From assembly GCA_903813345.2 (NCBI GenBank), contig CAIIXF020000001.1, positions 18,001,915 to 18,065,914 on the forward strand: a stretch of DNA of 64,000 bases. Reading direction: 5' to 3'. Below are positions 14,131 to 27,300 of the stretch, piece by piece; the stretch's first letter is position 1; each line of letters starts with the position of its first letter. Both the position numbers and the translations under genes were made by a program. The stretch is from Owenia fusiformis (Eukaryota > Annelida > Polychaeta > Sabellida > Oweniidae). The notes beneath the pieces are model-generated. The model was not told the origin of the DNA. It was given only the letters and a program-made list of their open reading frames with translations, and did not search any database.

Positions 14131-17100
14131 ATGAGTTCATATTTCCCACAAGGCCAGGCCGGTGACATGGGGCCCCACGATGCAGGATCGAGTGCTGTTT
14201 CGGAAGGGAGTTTTAATCGAGAAAGCTGCACAAGTACCGATTTCAAATCCCCCGGATACGTTGCCCCGGGGTCGAATTACAATGACTTTACATGCCGAAT
14301 GCCAGCAGCCTTTCAATCCAGGACGGGGGAATTTCGAAATGGACTACCAAATAACAATTTTCTAGCTTCACAATATGGCCAATCGGGACTCGGAGGCCAA
14401 GGTTTTGCCGACATTGACTGTGGTTTAGGAACTGCTACCTCGCTAAGTCATTGTTCACCAGTGTCTCCACCCCCACGAGTAACACCATTTTACCCATGGA
14501 TGTCTATAGTCGGTAAGCTACCATTTCAGTTAGTTTAAAGTTTCTAAATCCCTTATGTTGTACTACAGATAAGTTACGACGCTATTATTCGCGTCATTAT
14601 AACTCTCTATAATTACAATTCCCGCAGTTAAGATGGCTTCTTGTGATTTAAAGGTTGAAAGATCACACTGCTCTTTCATCTCAACCATTTGGGGTTGTTT
14701 ATACCATGTCTTGTCCTTTTAATATGTTGATATGCTTTAATTATTCCTACCTGTTCATACTTATTCATTTAAACTTGTATTGAATGAGTAAGCATGTCGT
14801 CTTAATTGTTGTACTTCTGCGGGTATTGTCATGGTGTATCATGGTTGCACCGCAATATTTGAATTGGTTTACTGTAACTGTGCTATATGGATTCAGATTG
14901 ACAATACGACATCTGATGGGCCAAAACACATAAGAAATCTCGATAACACAATTGAAGCAGACCATATCAGTAAATGACTTACTTGTGTCAATTGAATATA
15001 AACTATCTGCTAAACAGGTCACCGTGCCATCCGAAAGATGCAATTGAGCGATTGGAGTTTACACTGGTAATGGTATAATGTGATGGTAAGATGCTCCTTG
15101 CAGACTTGAGCTTCATGTGGGTGAGAAACCAATGCAGCTTCCTACATGTGCTGGGTTGGATCATGGTTCAGAATATCAGGGGCTAGTTTTCCCTCAAAAT
15201 ACCCGGGGTTAGTTTTCCTTCAGAATATCGGAGGCTAGTTTTCCTTCAGAATATTGGGAGCTAGTTTCCCCTCGGAATATCAAATATCAGGGGCTACTTT
15301 TCCATCAGAATATTGGGGGGTCAGTTTTCCATCAGAATATCGGGGGCTACAGTAATTTTCCACCAGGAGCTAGTTTTCCCTCAGAATATTGGGGGCTAGT
15401 TTTCCCCATGACTTGTCATGGTCCTGGATGTTTCTTTATCGTGCAATGTTTTGTAATGTTCTTTGGTACACTTCTCACCTTGCTCTTGTTCTTGCATAAC
15501 AATCAGCATTTTGTGCTTTATTAATACATGTGAATGGTAAGATATGGCTAAAATAAGTGACAGTACTATACATGCAAGAACAGCTAAACATTCTTTAGTT
15601 ATCATTGAATTGTTCAAGATTAGTTGACATAGATACGTAGGTCAAACATGTTGTTGACCAGATTTAACTTTCCCTGGCTCTCCATTGCCATTTTGCACAA
15701 ACGTCCCATAGCTACTGGCCATATACATGTGTCCATCAATAGTATCAACCCTGTCCTTAACCTCATGTGCTCTGTCGCTATGTTTAGTTCCCTGGGGAGA
15801 TTTGCTATAAAATAAGCATAAAATAAAATCATATCACAAACATGGTTTATGACCGAGATAGGAAGATCTCAGAACACGAGCCCCATATCTTGCGCATATG
15901 TAAACATTACTAAATGGCCAATACTATCAATTTATAAAAGAAATCGCGTTCAAGTAGGTACCCACCTCGCAACTGTAAAACATCAACAAATCAAAGATGA
16001 TGATGCAAGGAAATATACCAAAATAGCGTCTGTAACAAACATATACAGGTATATTATACACGTTAGTTGAACCGAGCCCAATCTGTTTAAATATTTTTAA
16101 AACTAAATGCTCCCGAAATTCCAATGGCCTGTTCACTTGCCACGATTTTACAACGATTTTTGGGCATTCAGAAGATAACATTTCATTCGGGTTGTTCAGG
16201 TTGTTCATACTATTCGATGTTTCTCCCAGTCTGTCAGATGATATGCATATTTTTAGGTAAATTTTATTCTTCCGATGTAGCCAAAATGGAAAGCATTGCA
16301 TAAACCAAACCTCCATAAATCATTCACAAAGGCTAAAATACCTGCCCTCCTGTCGACATAAAAAGTGCAATAACTCTTAATTGTACTTTTGTGTAATAAA
16401 TACAATTACACGTTAACATAATTTACATTATTTTATATTACAACACATGCCAATATATTGCTGACCCCTTTTAAATAATGATAAGTTTTAATGATGCACT
16501 TTTTAAAATAACATTGATTTATTATCTTAGTTCCCAAGCACTAGAATTTGGAGAGAAGACTCGTCACACTGTTCACTCTCAAATATCCCTCAGTCAACAT
16601 TTTTATTACTGAAATGATTTATAGCTGAGCTGGGTAAAACTTTAATCAATTATCCCTTTTATTTATTTGATTTATTTCAAAATTATCCCATTTTTTACTT
16701 TACGACGGTTTAGAATAGTCATTACTCTCGAAACTTTGGTTAAGTTCACTTTGAAGTCAAATGTATAAAGTTGATGTCACCTAGCCGTAACGGGGAATTT
16801 ACTAAGTTATGTCTAGTCAATCCCAAATTGTAAACAGATTTGAACATTGGTAGAGTAAATAAAAAGACTCAATCGGTAAGAGAATGGTTATGGCTACTGA
16901 CGTGTACAATAGCAAAACTAGTTATTTCAGTTCAAGTTTCCAGTCAAGGTTTTTGTCTTGGCTTCCCTCAAATGCTGACACAAACATGTTATATATGATT
17001 GCTGTTTTATTTCAAAGTGTAACCAATAACGTAATTATCGCATCTGTTTGCTATTACTTCAGGGCCAAACTCTAATCAAAGAAGAAGAGGAAGACAGACT

Positions 17101-17346
17101 TACACTCGCTTCCAGACTCTGGAACTGGAGAAAGAATTCAAATTCAACCGCTACTTGACAAGAAGGCGACGGATAGAGCTATCCCACATGTTGTGTCTGA
17201 CGGAAAGACAAATTAAAATTTGGTTCCAAAACAGAAGAATGAAAGAGAAAAAGGAGAACCAAGCGATCAAAGAGATCAACGAACAAAGTAAGACTGATCC
17301 AATACCAGCACAATCTTCACAGCGGACATTGACTAGTCCTTCGTAA
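14131..17346 (+). CDS. Lox2: Hox transcription factor, Lox2-like; two coding exons, 14131-14512 and 17063-17346
   Basis: Nuclear DNA-binding Hox protein expected to specify segmental or regional identity in the central/posterior body. Exon 1 gives 127 residues plus one base; exon 2 completes Gly128 and runs to TAA, for 221 residues. The start ATG at 14131 is the first in-frame ATG of its open stretch, has G at -3, and begins MSSYF, the common Hox N-terminus. Residues 5-115 are rich in Gly, Ser, Asn and Pro and probably disordered. YPWM, the Exd/Pbx contact, is at 121-124. The homeodomain is residues 134-193 with WFQNRRMK helix 3, Gln50 and Asn51. A UbdA-like motif [13 protein letters not shown] (190-202) overlaps its end, followed by a short Ser/Thr-rich tail. 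Glu at homeodomain position 56 and [14 protein letters not shown] favour Lox2 over Lox4. Splice sites are CG|GTAAGC and TTACTTCAG|GG, phase 1. Family assignment is from recalled signatures; Lox4 is the main alternative. Confidence 0.95.
14513..17062 (+). other. Lox2 intron
   Basis: A 2,550-bp phase-1 intron separates the hexapeptide from the homeodomain, the usual position of the single Hox intron. The donor is GTAAGC and the acceptor ends TATTACTTCAG. It contains the 26-bp tandem repeat at 15169-15407. The rest is AT-rich unique sequence; short open frames on both strands there have no recognisable domain. Confidence 0.93.
15169..15407. repeat. 26-bp tandem repeat inside the Lox2 intron
   Basis: About eight imperfect copies of ctagttttccttcagaatat plus a short G-rich end (cggagg, tggggg and variants). 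Some copies contain insertions such as the duplicated aatatc. It lies about 650 bases after the donor and has no coding role. Confidence 0.88.
17080..17259 (+). other. Homeobox (60-codon Antp-class homeodomain)
   Basis: Encodes the 60-residue DNA-binding domain of the Lox2-like protein. It starts [10 protein letters not shown], has the LELEKEF helix 1 block, the TRRRRIE helix 2 block and the [15 protein letters not shown] recognition helix. Gln50 and Asn51 predict TAAT-core binding. No indel or stop is present, so the domain appears intact and under constraint. The UbdA-like extension follows directly, coding 17248-17286. Confidence 0.97.
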
Positions 17347-17860
17347 AGCAACCTATACTTAGACTTATATGTGTGAACCTAAACAGAGCTCCCTCCAAGG
17401 GCAATCTCAGCAAGTTAACTCAACAACCACAGGCTCATGTGTTCGCTAGTCCTGATATTATTGCCAATTTGCTCTGTGGTGTGACATTAAACTGCATATA
17501 CAATTCAGCAGGTGAGGAGAACCAGACAAGGTGTGCTGCGTTTGATGTATAATGTACTGTAAATAGTCAAAGCTGTGTATAGCCCACTGTAGGTTCTAAA
17601 AATGTAAATTTAACATGAGAAATGGCCGGGTAAATGTATTTTCACATAGAGTGGATATTTTACATGAGAAAACTGATAGTGCAACTGTGTGAAAAAATAC
17701 GTATAGTTTCAATATGATGACATCTCATCGCTTAAGTGATACTGAAAAAATGTTCAAAGTACTAAAGTATCCGGGTAGGTATTGAAGAATGCGCCAGCAT
17801 CATCTCCCGCCATATGCGTACCGCCATGTGCAGAATAAATGAATTCGATGGGATACAAGA
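17347..17860 (+). other. Putative Lox2 3' UTR with polyadenylation signal
   Basis: Sequence after the TAA stop. The first canonical AATAAA is at 17834-17839, about 490 bases past the stop; another is at 18122-18127. Which is used cannot be told from sequence. The stretch has no coding signature. Confidence 0.45.
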
Positions 17861-19950
17861 TGTTTTAGTTCAGTTGGTGTATATTTCCTGTTTTAATTTA
17901 AACCAAATTAGGCTTGGATGAATTCATTGTGTCGTATACGCCACTACATCGTCCGTGTAGCAGAAAGATATATAGTAGGCCGAGGACCAATGGTTCCATC
18001 CAAGACCTTCAAATGACAATAGTTTTCTGTCATTTGCTAATTTGCTCCGTTTTCCTCTGTGAGTTGCAGTACATAAGTAATATCTGCCATTTGATAGCCT
18101 TTCAGGTAATCTGGAACTGTAAATAAAAAGTGTACATGTAATGTATCAGATCATAATTTATTTTCATTTTGTCAAAATAACGCTTTTAAAGCTGAACATA
18201 GGTGCTTTCTCATTGATATTGAACTTAGTATTCTTTCAACTATATACTATCTAGAAAGGGTAAATGTTAAACGACGAAGGGTAAAGGTTCCATTTTAATT
18301 TACGCTAGGAAAGATGATCTAAATGCATATCAAGCGTGTAAATCGCATGCATGCTTTGGTAGTATTGTTGTATGATAGGTAAATATTGTTAGTTGTAGAA
18401 GTGTAATTAGTACACATGAAAGATCATTCTAATAATCTGCTGGGACTTCTGACACATGTTTTTCGTCGCCAACTTACTTTTATATCAAGTAATACCTCAT
18501 AAATTAAACATACAATTTGATGTAATTATATTTCTGATTTGTATGTATTCGCTGCACAGCGGGACTTTGAACATGTATGATACAATAACAGTCCTATTAA
18601 GTACATTTTCTAAATCAATAAAACGATTTCTAAGAAACAATCAACAAAAAGTAATTACAATTGCAACCACTACTTGCATATGCACACAAGTAGTTGTGAA
18701 ATGCTGTTCTTGTAACACATTAAAGAAAAGATGTAGATTCACTTGTGGTCATCACCACAACACGATTAAGCAATTTTCACAATGTGCCATTGTTTTAGTT
18801 TTTCTCCGCATATATAAGATCAAACAGTAATCATGTAGCTATTACCAATGATGCATAGCTTTGTGGCTAGTGATGGGCAATTTATATGCGTTTGTTCCAT
18901 ATACAAATGTCATGTATGTGTACAAACGTTTGTCAAAGGATAAAGTTCTAACATTAAATGAGAAACTAATGCAACTATTTATAGTGTGTATCATCTTATT
19001 TGTAATTTATATCAATAATGGATGTTATAGATAATTGGTATATGTAAAATAAAACGTCAGTATGTAATTTCAATCGTGTGTTGCCTTTTTAATATATAAA
19101 CAAAACATTGAAAATGAGACCCAACAGATATACATATGTATAATGAACACATATGACGATTTACATATATTCCATAAATCAGGGCAAGATATACTATTTA
19201 CCCAGATACTGCGGTGCATTAGTTATCCTTTTATTACCCCCATATACCGCTGGCGAGACAGCTCAATATGAATTGTGCATGCACAGAAAACGTTTACTTT
19301 GAAATGTTTACCATTGTCAGTCCAATAACAATACGTGCCACAATAAAGGCGTCAATTCAATCAGTTGACTTCTGGCTTTTCCATGCAATAGTTGTATTAT
19401 TAATTTTCCCTTGGTGATTGTGTTTGACAATTGTGTTTAAGTGGCTGTCCCTTATACGGTTATCCTTCCCTTTTGCTTTATTTTTCATTATACAGTTGTC
19501 CCTTTTACAGTTCTGATTTGGTTGAACTTTTGGTTGTCCATTTTTGGTTGTCCCTTTCACAATGTGTTTCTGTGCCTTTTGTTATTTTGTTTCCTTTTCG
19601 ACTGTCCTTTCGACGGTGCGTTTGTGTTGGGTTTGATATTTGTTTCTTACCTGATTGCCCTTTCCAAATTGTGTTTGCGTGGCTGTTTGATGTTTGCTTA
19701 GTCTTGTATCTCTTTGGCCTTTGATAGTTCGTTCGTCATGTGAGTCCTTTCAACTGCGTTGGTGAGGCGGTTTAATATTTTGTGCATCGAGATGACTGGC
19801 CTTTCTAGAGTATGTTTTTCCTGAATGTGCTTGGTATTATGTGCGTTGTTTTCTACAGAGAAATTTCGAAGTGATATTGTATCTTAACACTAATTGTTTC
19901 TCCTGTGTGTTATGTGAATCGTTCTACTTTGATAAGGCATTTTAATGTCT
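17860..19950. other. Downstream intergenic DNA, no gene seen
   Basis: AT-rich, with a T-rich segment at 19420-19740. The open frame at 18456-18830 has a Cys/His-containing stretch but no spacing that fits a zinc finger; taken as chance. Confidence 0.55.
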
Positions 19951-19956
19951 TGTGTT

Positions 19957-20175
19957 GCATTCTGAGTATTTTGTTCTTGGGATACGAGTACTTGTCCCTT
20001 CCCAGGCGCATAAGTGACTATTTTTGGCATTCTGAGTATTTTTTCCTTTGATATTTGTCCCTTCCTAGGCGCTTTAGTGTGACTATTATTTTGGCATCTG
20101 AGTATTTTGTTCCTTGGATAGTTTCCTTCTTAGGTCCGTTAGTCTGCATGATTTAGTAGACTGGGTATTTTTATC
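19957..20175. repeat. About 70-bp tandem repeat, three to four copies
   Basis: Units start gcattctgagtattttgttc and carry an internal tttgtcccttcctaggcg block; starts are near 19957, 20027 and 20093, with a degraded last copy. The flanking 19420-19740 stretch is also T-rich, with repeated gtccctt words. Confidence 0.75.
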
Positions 20176-20179
20176 CTTA

Positions 20180-22440
20180 TTTGTCCTTAGTTGTGTTAAC
20201 TTTAAGTTGGTATTCTAGGTATTTTTTAAGATAGTTTTCTTATGACAATTCTACACTTAGTTCGCTTTTCTTGCAAGGTTTATTTAAAGTTTTTGGTCTT
20301 TTCCATTTGGCACTTGTGCTAATATATTTGTAGCTTGGATATAAACCATACTATTTTGAAACTTTAATTGTGTAATTGTTTAGTGTACAAACTGGACAAT
20401 GAAAAAAAATCTGAAACTGCATATTTCATAATGACTCAGTCCCAAAATCCAAAGGCAAAACTAGGTCACATTCAAAATAAATAATAAAGAGTAATTCGCA
20501 AAGTGTTAACATGACTGATTATTGGGTACACAATTAGAAAGTTGTTTGAAATATCAAATTTTCTGCAATTATATGATACAATATATCAGTAGCATCCACC
20601 AAATGCTGTAATTTGAATATTTCTTGGGACAACCGTACCGCGAGGCTTGGTTGTCATGGACGTAAGTAGGGTGCACGGTTTACTTTTGGGAAAATTATTG
20701 AATTTTACTTCAGATATATGTCACGGTGCATGTGGTAATCTATAGTCAAACTGAAGCATCATTGTACTGCTTTTAATAAAAGAAAGTAACGTTGTTGGGC
20801 AACATAAGACTGCACATACTGTGGATACACGTCGCACGAAACTCGGGACAATTGGCGTAACATTATGGCGTCAAAATACCAAAACAAACAATGCGCAGTA
20901 TAGGGCGCAAACATTCTTACAACGTCAAAAACGAAGAGCTACACACGTCATATGGAATAATTTGTTATTAATTACTTATCAAATGCCATATTATTCTTTA
21001 AATTGAAATAAATCTTTTTTAGTTTTGTACTTTTGTACTTTAATACCCATGTTATAGACTTTGAAACCGATACTGTCAAATTGACAATGACATTAAAAAT
21101 CATACTAAATCAAGCATTTTCTGATTTCTGATTCAAATATCAAAAGTGGTGATTCTAATTGTAACTTTAATAACGCATTTATTAAGATGGTTTTTGTGTA
21201 AGAACTCTCACAAAAATAAGTCAAAACAATACAAGTGTGTCAATGAAAAGTATTTTATTCGCTTGGGATATGAAACGTCACAGAAATATATTGACTAAAT
21301 TGTAATTTGACGTCGTGTTATTGTCACTCAACCGAATCTTGTAAAATAGAACATATACAATGTACAATCTGTACACACCAGTGACTAATCAAACGTGTAA
21401 TCAAAACAATTGTTATTGCTATATACGAGAGAAAGTCACCAATAAATCGTCAGCAAGCATATTTAGTGTCTAAAAACTATTAGATCAAATATAACGACTC
21501 TAATCAGGTGTGGAGATTTATCATTTGTAGGCTAAAAGGCTTCAGAGAACCTATTAAATTGCAGTTGTCCGATTGCAGTATGTCATGCCAAAAACATATC
21601 TAATTTGTCAAGTTGATTGAATACTTTCTTCGGTATTATTGATGCAACTGATCTATTATATGAACTATGGTATAGTGTTTTATTGTTGCTTGCATATGTC
21701 ATGTAAAAACATAATCTTCCATGTATTTTTATCAATTTGTCGCCAGAATTTTGATATGTTTTTAACATGCGCAGACTGATACATCAAGCATTGTCGGTCG
21801 TTTGTCATAAGTCATATATTGCCTACCAGTAGCCTTCTCGCATGCAGATGGTTTATATAATATAGAACCTATAACGGTTTTGACTATGATGTTTTTTATA
21901 TTTATCATAAATAACATTCACCATTCATCATATTACGCAGATAAACAAATGTAGGAATATATGTGCAGAACGCACGCCCGGAACGACAATTAGCTTTCAA
22001 AGTGTCATTATTTTATTATCCTGGTGAATTGTTTTTTCTTAATTGTATCACCATTGTGGTAAGTCGTCCTCCATTCCAGCTGTGCTTGTGATTTCACTCC
22101 AGATGCGTTCAACAACATTTGCAGTCTAATTGGTCCCGGTTTACATGAATCTAAAGACATTTTAGACATTTACATAGTTATATCTCACCAAGACGAGCAT
22201 TTTGTTTGTACGTGTTAATTATGCAATATCGGACTAAAAAATAAATGTGACAAAAGTTCAAATTATGAGAATTAGAGATGGTTTCGGAATTGTATGAGTT
22301 ATCCATCACTGAGTCCTCCTGGTATAGCATTGTAAAGCCACATTTAGCCAGACACAGCGTGGAAATTAAAATACCCAAAATGGAAGTACCTATCATATTC
22401 CATTTGGAACTTTTAGATAAATGATTTTTTGCAAGTCACC
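20180..22440. other. Intergenic DNA, no gene seen
   Basis: Nothing recognisable. A slightly GC-richer patch at 20815-20960 may be an old repeat fragment. Confidence 0.5.
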
Positions 22441-22459
22441 TACCCTTTTCACTGAATAT

Positions 22460-22585
22460 TTTTTGCACCCACCTGAAAATACATTTGCACCCACTTGAAA
22501 ATGAGAGAAATCGTGAAAAATTGGCATATGTTGACCAATTTTGGTCTAAATTGTGAAAATGAGAATTTTGCACCCACTTCAGAAA
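22460..22585. repeat. Three scattered copies of a TTTGCACCCACYTgaaaat word
   Basis: ttgcacccacctgaaaat near 22463, tttgcacccacttgaaaatg near 22486 and tttgcacccacttcagaaaa near 22568, with related gtgaaaatgaga words between. Local duplication. Confidence 0.55.
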
Positions 22586-23404
22586 AAGACATGTGGAGAT
22601 CACTGTAGATACTGAAATCATTAGATGTATAGAATATTAAGGCTGCAAAAATTAGAGCACAGTGGTGGGGAAATAGTTAATCAAAATATCAATGTCTGGT
22701 AATTTGTGAAATTCCAAGAGGATGCTGTAATATAAACTCTAATAACATATCTAAAACCTGAGTATTTGTGCCACTTTTTCCTTGAGTATTCATTGAAAAT
22801 TGTTGATATTTGTGAAGTTTTTCTTTCGAAATGCATATTGCTGGATCACAGAACCTTGCCTTGTTCGAGATGCACGAAAGTGTATTGTTTATACTTGAAG
22901 TCGTTTGGATATTTGGATGTGATTCCAACTTAATTTTTGAAAGCCAAATACGATGGTCACTAATTGATGATTTAGGTCAAACGTTGATGCATACTTCATA
23001 TGTGTACATTAACTGTCTAATAGATGCCGACTTACATGTATATAAATCTCCAAAGTTCATTTTCATGAACATTTCATTTTAATTTATAATTATGGTATCG
23101 GAGTTGAGTATGATTTTAGATGAGGCTCAAGCAAAGCAATTCAAATGTATGAAACGTCTTGTTAAAATTCGAACGATTTTCGAAGAATCCTCCTTCAAAG
23201 TGTTACTAAAATGCTCCCTTGAATGTAAATTTCGTCTTGTGCAATCAAAATAACAGAGGTTAGTTTGAATTTTTGTTTGAGTTTAAAAATTTTAAAACAC
23301 ATCATCTCATTGAAAGGTACATGCAGTTTTTGGCGATCCATCATGATAGGAGGATTAATATTGTGAACAACACGAGTTGACACGGTCCTGACTGAATTGC
23401 ATCA

Positions 23405-23745
23405 TTTACCAATTTCACAGTCTTCAGTTTCAAGCGTCCTCGTAACATCCGACAGTGGGATTAAAAATTACCACTCATCATTATTTCAACGATTTCACTG
23501 AGTCTTCAGTTTCAGGTTTTCTCGTATCATCCGACAGTGTGATTAAAAAATACCACTCATCATTATTCCAACGATTTCACTGAGTCTTCAGTTTCAAGTC
23601 TCCTCATAACATCCGATGGTGGGATTAAAAATTACCACTCATCATTATTTTAACGATTTCACCGAGTTTTCAGTTTCGAGTGTCCTCGTAACATCCGATG
23701 GTGGGATTAAAAATTACCACTCATCATTATCTCAACAGCTCACCA
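23405..23745. repeat. 82-bp tandem repeat, four copies plus partial
   Basis: Copies begin atttcactgagtcttcagtt near 23411, 23491, 23573 and 23655 and include aacatccgaYRGtgggatta followed by ccactcatcattat. Spacing is 80-82 bp and pairwise identity is high, suggesting recent local duplication. It ends about 100 bp before the fold-back element at 23846. Confidence 0.88.
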
Positions 23746-23845
23746 TTGCACTAATATATACATGTACAGAATATATTTTCAATTAACCATTGACTTTCTT
23801 GATTCTAGCGTGGTCTGACATTTTCTGCTCAAGAAAGACTAACAC

Positions 23846-24329
23846 CCCAGTCACATTTGTCGTAAGGCGGCCGTACGTCGACCGCAGATCAATTAAATCA
23901 GTGTATTTCTGCGGCGAGCGTAGGAAAACTACGCTCGCCTTGCGGGCTCCGTACGGCGTATCCAGTTTTTTAAAGGCCGCAGGGTCGCCGTAGAAATTAT
24001 ATCTCGGAGTTATAATATCTGTTCATTTCTGAGGTCCCCGTAGAAATCAACTGGCTCAACAAGATTGAATTATTATTTGACAATGTTTCACGATCACTTT
24101 TCATTTGATATTACATCCTAGCACTATGAAAAACATTTATAATTTGCCCTGATGTAAATACAATGAAAAAAGTATTATTTATCAACAAAAACTTTAAATT
24201 CACCGTGCGGCTGCCGTGGGAAATGTGACTACAAAAGCATGAGAGCGCAGAAATTCTACGGCGAGCGTAGAAAAGCTACTGGCCGCAGAAATGATAGACC
24301 GCACGGCGGCCGTGGGAAATGTGACTGGG
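23846..24329. mobile_element. MITE-like fold-back element with CCCAGTCACATTT terminal inverted repeats
   Basis: The left end CCCAGTCACATTTGTCG and the right end GGAAATGTGACTGGG are inverted copies; the subterminal GGCGGCCGT blocks also pair. The 484-bp element is notably GC-rich at its ends against an AT-rich background. Internally GGCGAGCGTAG (23913-23923) and CTACGCTCGCC (23929-23939) form a perfect 11-bp hairpin with a 5-nt loop, echoed near 24255. No transposase is present, so it is non-autonomous. A clear target-site duplication was not seen. Confidence 0.8.
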
Positions 24330-27300
24330 ATGGTAGACTCACAGAGACTTCGTCAGAATGGGACTTTATTTTTGAAAAAGGGACCTTTATTTTCGGAGTG
24401 GGGTAAATTATTTCTTATGGATTTATTCAAATAACAATACTGGTTGAAACCTCTGTCAGATTTGACCTTCCCCAAACTACCCCAAACGTTCTCACATCAT
24501 CTTAATCAATCGGGATATTTCATTTCTAAGGAAGGTCGAATTTCTGATTTTGGGTCAGTATTTGGCTACCCCCAGTTCTGGGCATGTGTCCCACTCGCGC
24601 ATTTGATGTTCTTTCAAAGTATTTTTGTGATGTATTGCTATTCTAGATTTACTACACAAGAATCTGCTATGACAACACGCATCCCTGCTATTACATTGTT
24701 TATGTATCATAAATACAAGCAGCTGATGTGCTAGTCTTCCAGGCATGAGATTGTTTAATGTTTATTGAGATTATGTAAACTGATTGAATACCGACAATGC
24801 AGAATGTAGGGGGTAGACATTACGCACCATGTACACATAACGTATATGTTATATATTTGAATAAAATAACTTCACGTACTATACGTCAACCGAAGATGGG
24901 AACGTGAAGAAAATCATCTTTACTTGACCAATATGAAGCAAAGAAGTCTAAGGTCCGTATATAAAATATATGCATTTGCACAATGATCTTTCTCCAGTTT
25001 GACTTCGCCTCTCTTTATAGAACTTCATTGAAAAATACTACGCTTAAAGGGAACCTGTATGCGATGGTTATAAATCTCAATGGTCATAAAATAAAAAATA
25101 TGTACGTGTAATTTACGGGCCATATAACATTATTTAATGTTTTAATAAAAAAGTATTTGCAATATGCATCTAAACTAGCTCATAGACTCAATTTTATATA
25201 TTTTAATCATCGATATACACGTACATTTTTAAATACAGCTCAAAAGTCAAATCCCAAGGTTAACTAACGATTGTTTTATTACGCACATTGTCTTGGCGTG
25301 TGTTACACCCGCACCCTGGTACCATATTGAATAGTAACATCCCGTTCAAGAAGTCGGCGTAGACCTGTTTCACGAGATGCATTTGTGAATGGTTTCAGAT
25401 CCGTTAATTAAATGTTCTTTATTTTATTCGAGTTAATCTCGTGAGTGTATTATTTTCAATAATTAAAATACCATAAAGAGGGACGAAATGTAATAGCAAT
25501 ATTTTCAGTTATCAGCAATATTTAACTATTCATCATCACATATGTACATAGATGTGTTTACAAATTAGAAATTATGAAAAGTTTGTCATTTTAAAATATC
25601 TTCAAAAATGATTACATTAATTTATAAGTCAGGGTTTTCTTTTAAAATATACATATTATTCGAATTTGTAAAATCGTTGAATGGGTTAAAGCGGTGTACA
25701 TAATGTTTAAAACATGTATTTGAGAATTACTTTTAAATGAATTCACATCTCAACTCTCTTATCATCTGCACAGAAATGTCCGAGAGAGATGTTTTAAACG
25801 TCAATGCTTTTCTTGTGTATAGACGACTTGAATCCGTGGAAAAGATGATGGTACTGTACGCATGTTGTTTATACCGCTTAACATTAATTGAATTGTTAGA
25901 CATTTCAATCACAAAGAATCAGTATGGGAATTAATCCTACATTATTGCTTGCATATATCGATCTCTTGGATTTTGTCAATAAACAATAATTAGTGACACT
26001 GCATTTCAAATGGGATTTTAAGCTGCTTTGTTGTAATATTTAAAATTATGGGCCCTTTGGCTTATGAACCCATAACTACCGCGACCCTGTGTCTTAATTA
26101 GGATCTGGTTCGTGAAGATTTATCCGCAAAACCTAATAAATGGGAATACTTTTATACATTTCTAAGATTTCTTAACGGAGATTCTACGCAAAACGGTAAC
26201 ATTACTGCAAGACGATGTTAAATATAAACACACCTTCCACGTGCACGCCCTTTGTCTTTGGTTTGTAGAGAGTTTATATCGTATACACGTTTGAGTAAAC
26301 GTTGACATGAATTCACTTGCATTTTCTCTAAAAGTGCTGGATTCTATAAAATACCAGGATGTGTAACATAATGAATTTATTGATCTATAAAGATTGCTCA
26401 GAGAAACACTTACATTTTTGTGGTAAGGGGCTTGGAGATTTCTACACTTTAACTGCTTCAATACAGTCACATCAATTCAAAGTTCCGACTACTGTATTGC
26501 TGTATCTCATGCGATTGCTGGTTTATCTTTTGAAATGTATCTTGGTGTGTGCATTTGTATTCTTTAAACATATTTACAAAGAGCATCGTTTGGAACTGAT
26601 ATTATGGTCTTAATGATATATTGAGGAAATGGGAAACAGGGGCGGATCTGAGAATAAAAAGGAGGGAGACCAACATTGTGGGCCAAAATTCAGAAAGTTC
26701 GGGCCCAAGTTTTGAAAATTAAAACATAATGTCCACTAATGTCAGTTTGTTACCTAAATGGCCCAATTTATTTGGTCAATTTTAAAAAAGAATACAGGGC
26801 CCATTTTAAGGGGCGTCTATGCCCGCTTCTAAAATGTGCATCTACATTGCATACAGCATCGCTAACCGTTTTTACACGAACCGTCAGAATAGCAAGTGTA
26901 TGAGCGTCATGATTTCTTTTGCTGAGATGAATTCTTCTTTCAAATGGTTTATTGACTGTGAACTATTTGAATCATTGCCTTAGATATTTCCTTTTTAAGT
27001 ATTGTACAACACACGCCATCCAAAGGATAGGCAACCCAAAGATTGCAGTTGACCTTGGTACCATTAATTAAATGCTCGTTTTATGTCCGTTATTATTCAC
27101 TTCTCGAATCCATGAGAAAGTGAGGGCGACAGATTCATTGCGCTAGACCATCTGAGCCAGACGGAAAAGCTATAAAAATTGTTCCACTAAACAAAGTGTA
27201 TTAATGTATACATGACCAAAGGGATTATTATTCGCTCATTAATGTAAGTCCCTGACCTTGAAAATATGCGATTGCTGTAGACTGATGGTCATGTTGTAGT

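Noticed and set aside
15927-16316. 129-codon minus-strand frame in the Lox2 intron
   Set aside because: No domain and located wholly inside an intron; chance frame.
17151-17351. Minus-strand frame opposite the homeobox
   Set aside because: Shadow of the conserved plus-strand homeobox.
18456-18830. 124-codon frame with Cys/His residues resembling a zinc finger
   Set aside because: The Cys and His spacing fits no known finger, and the N-terminal half is generic hydrophobic AT-rich translation.
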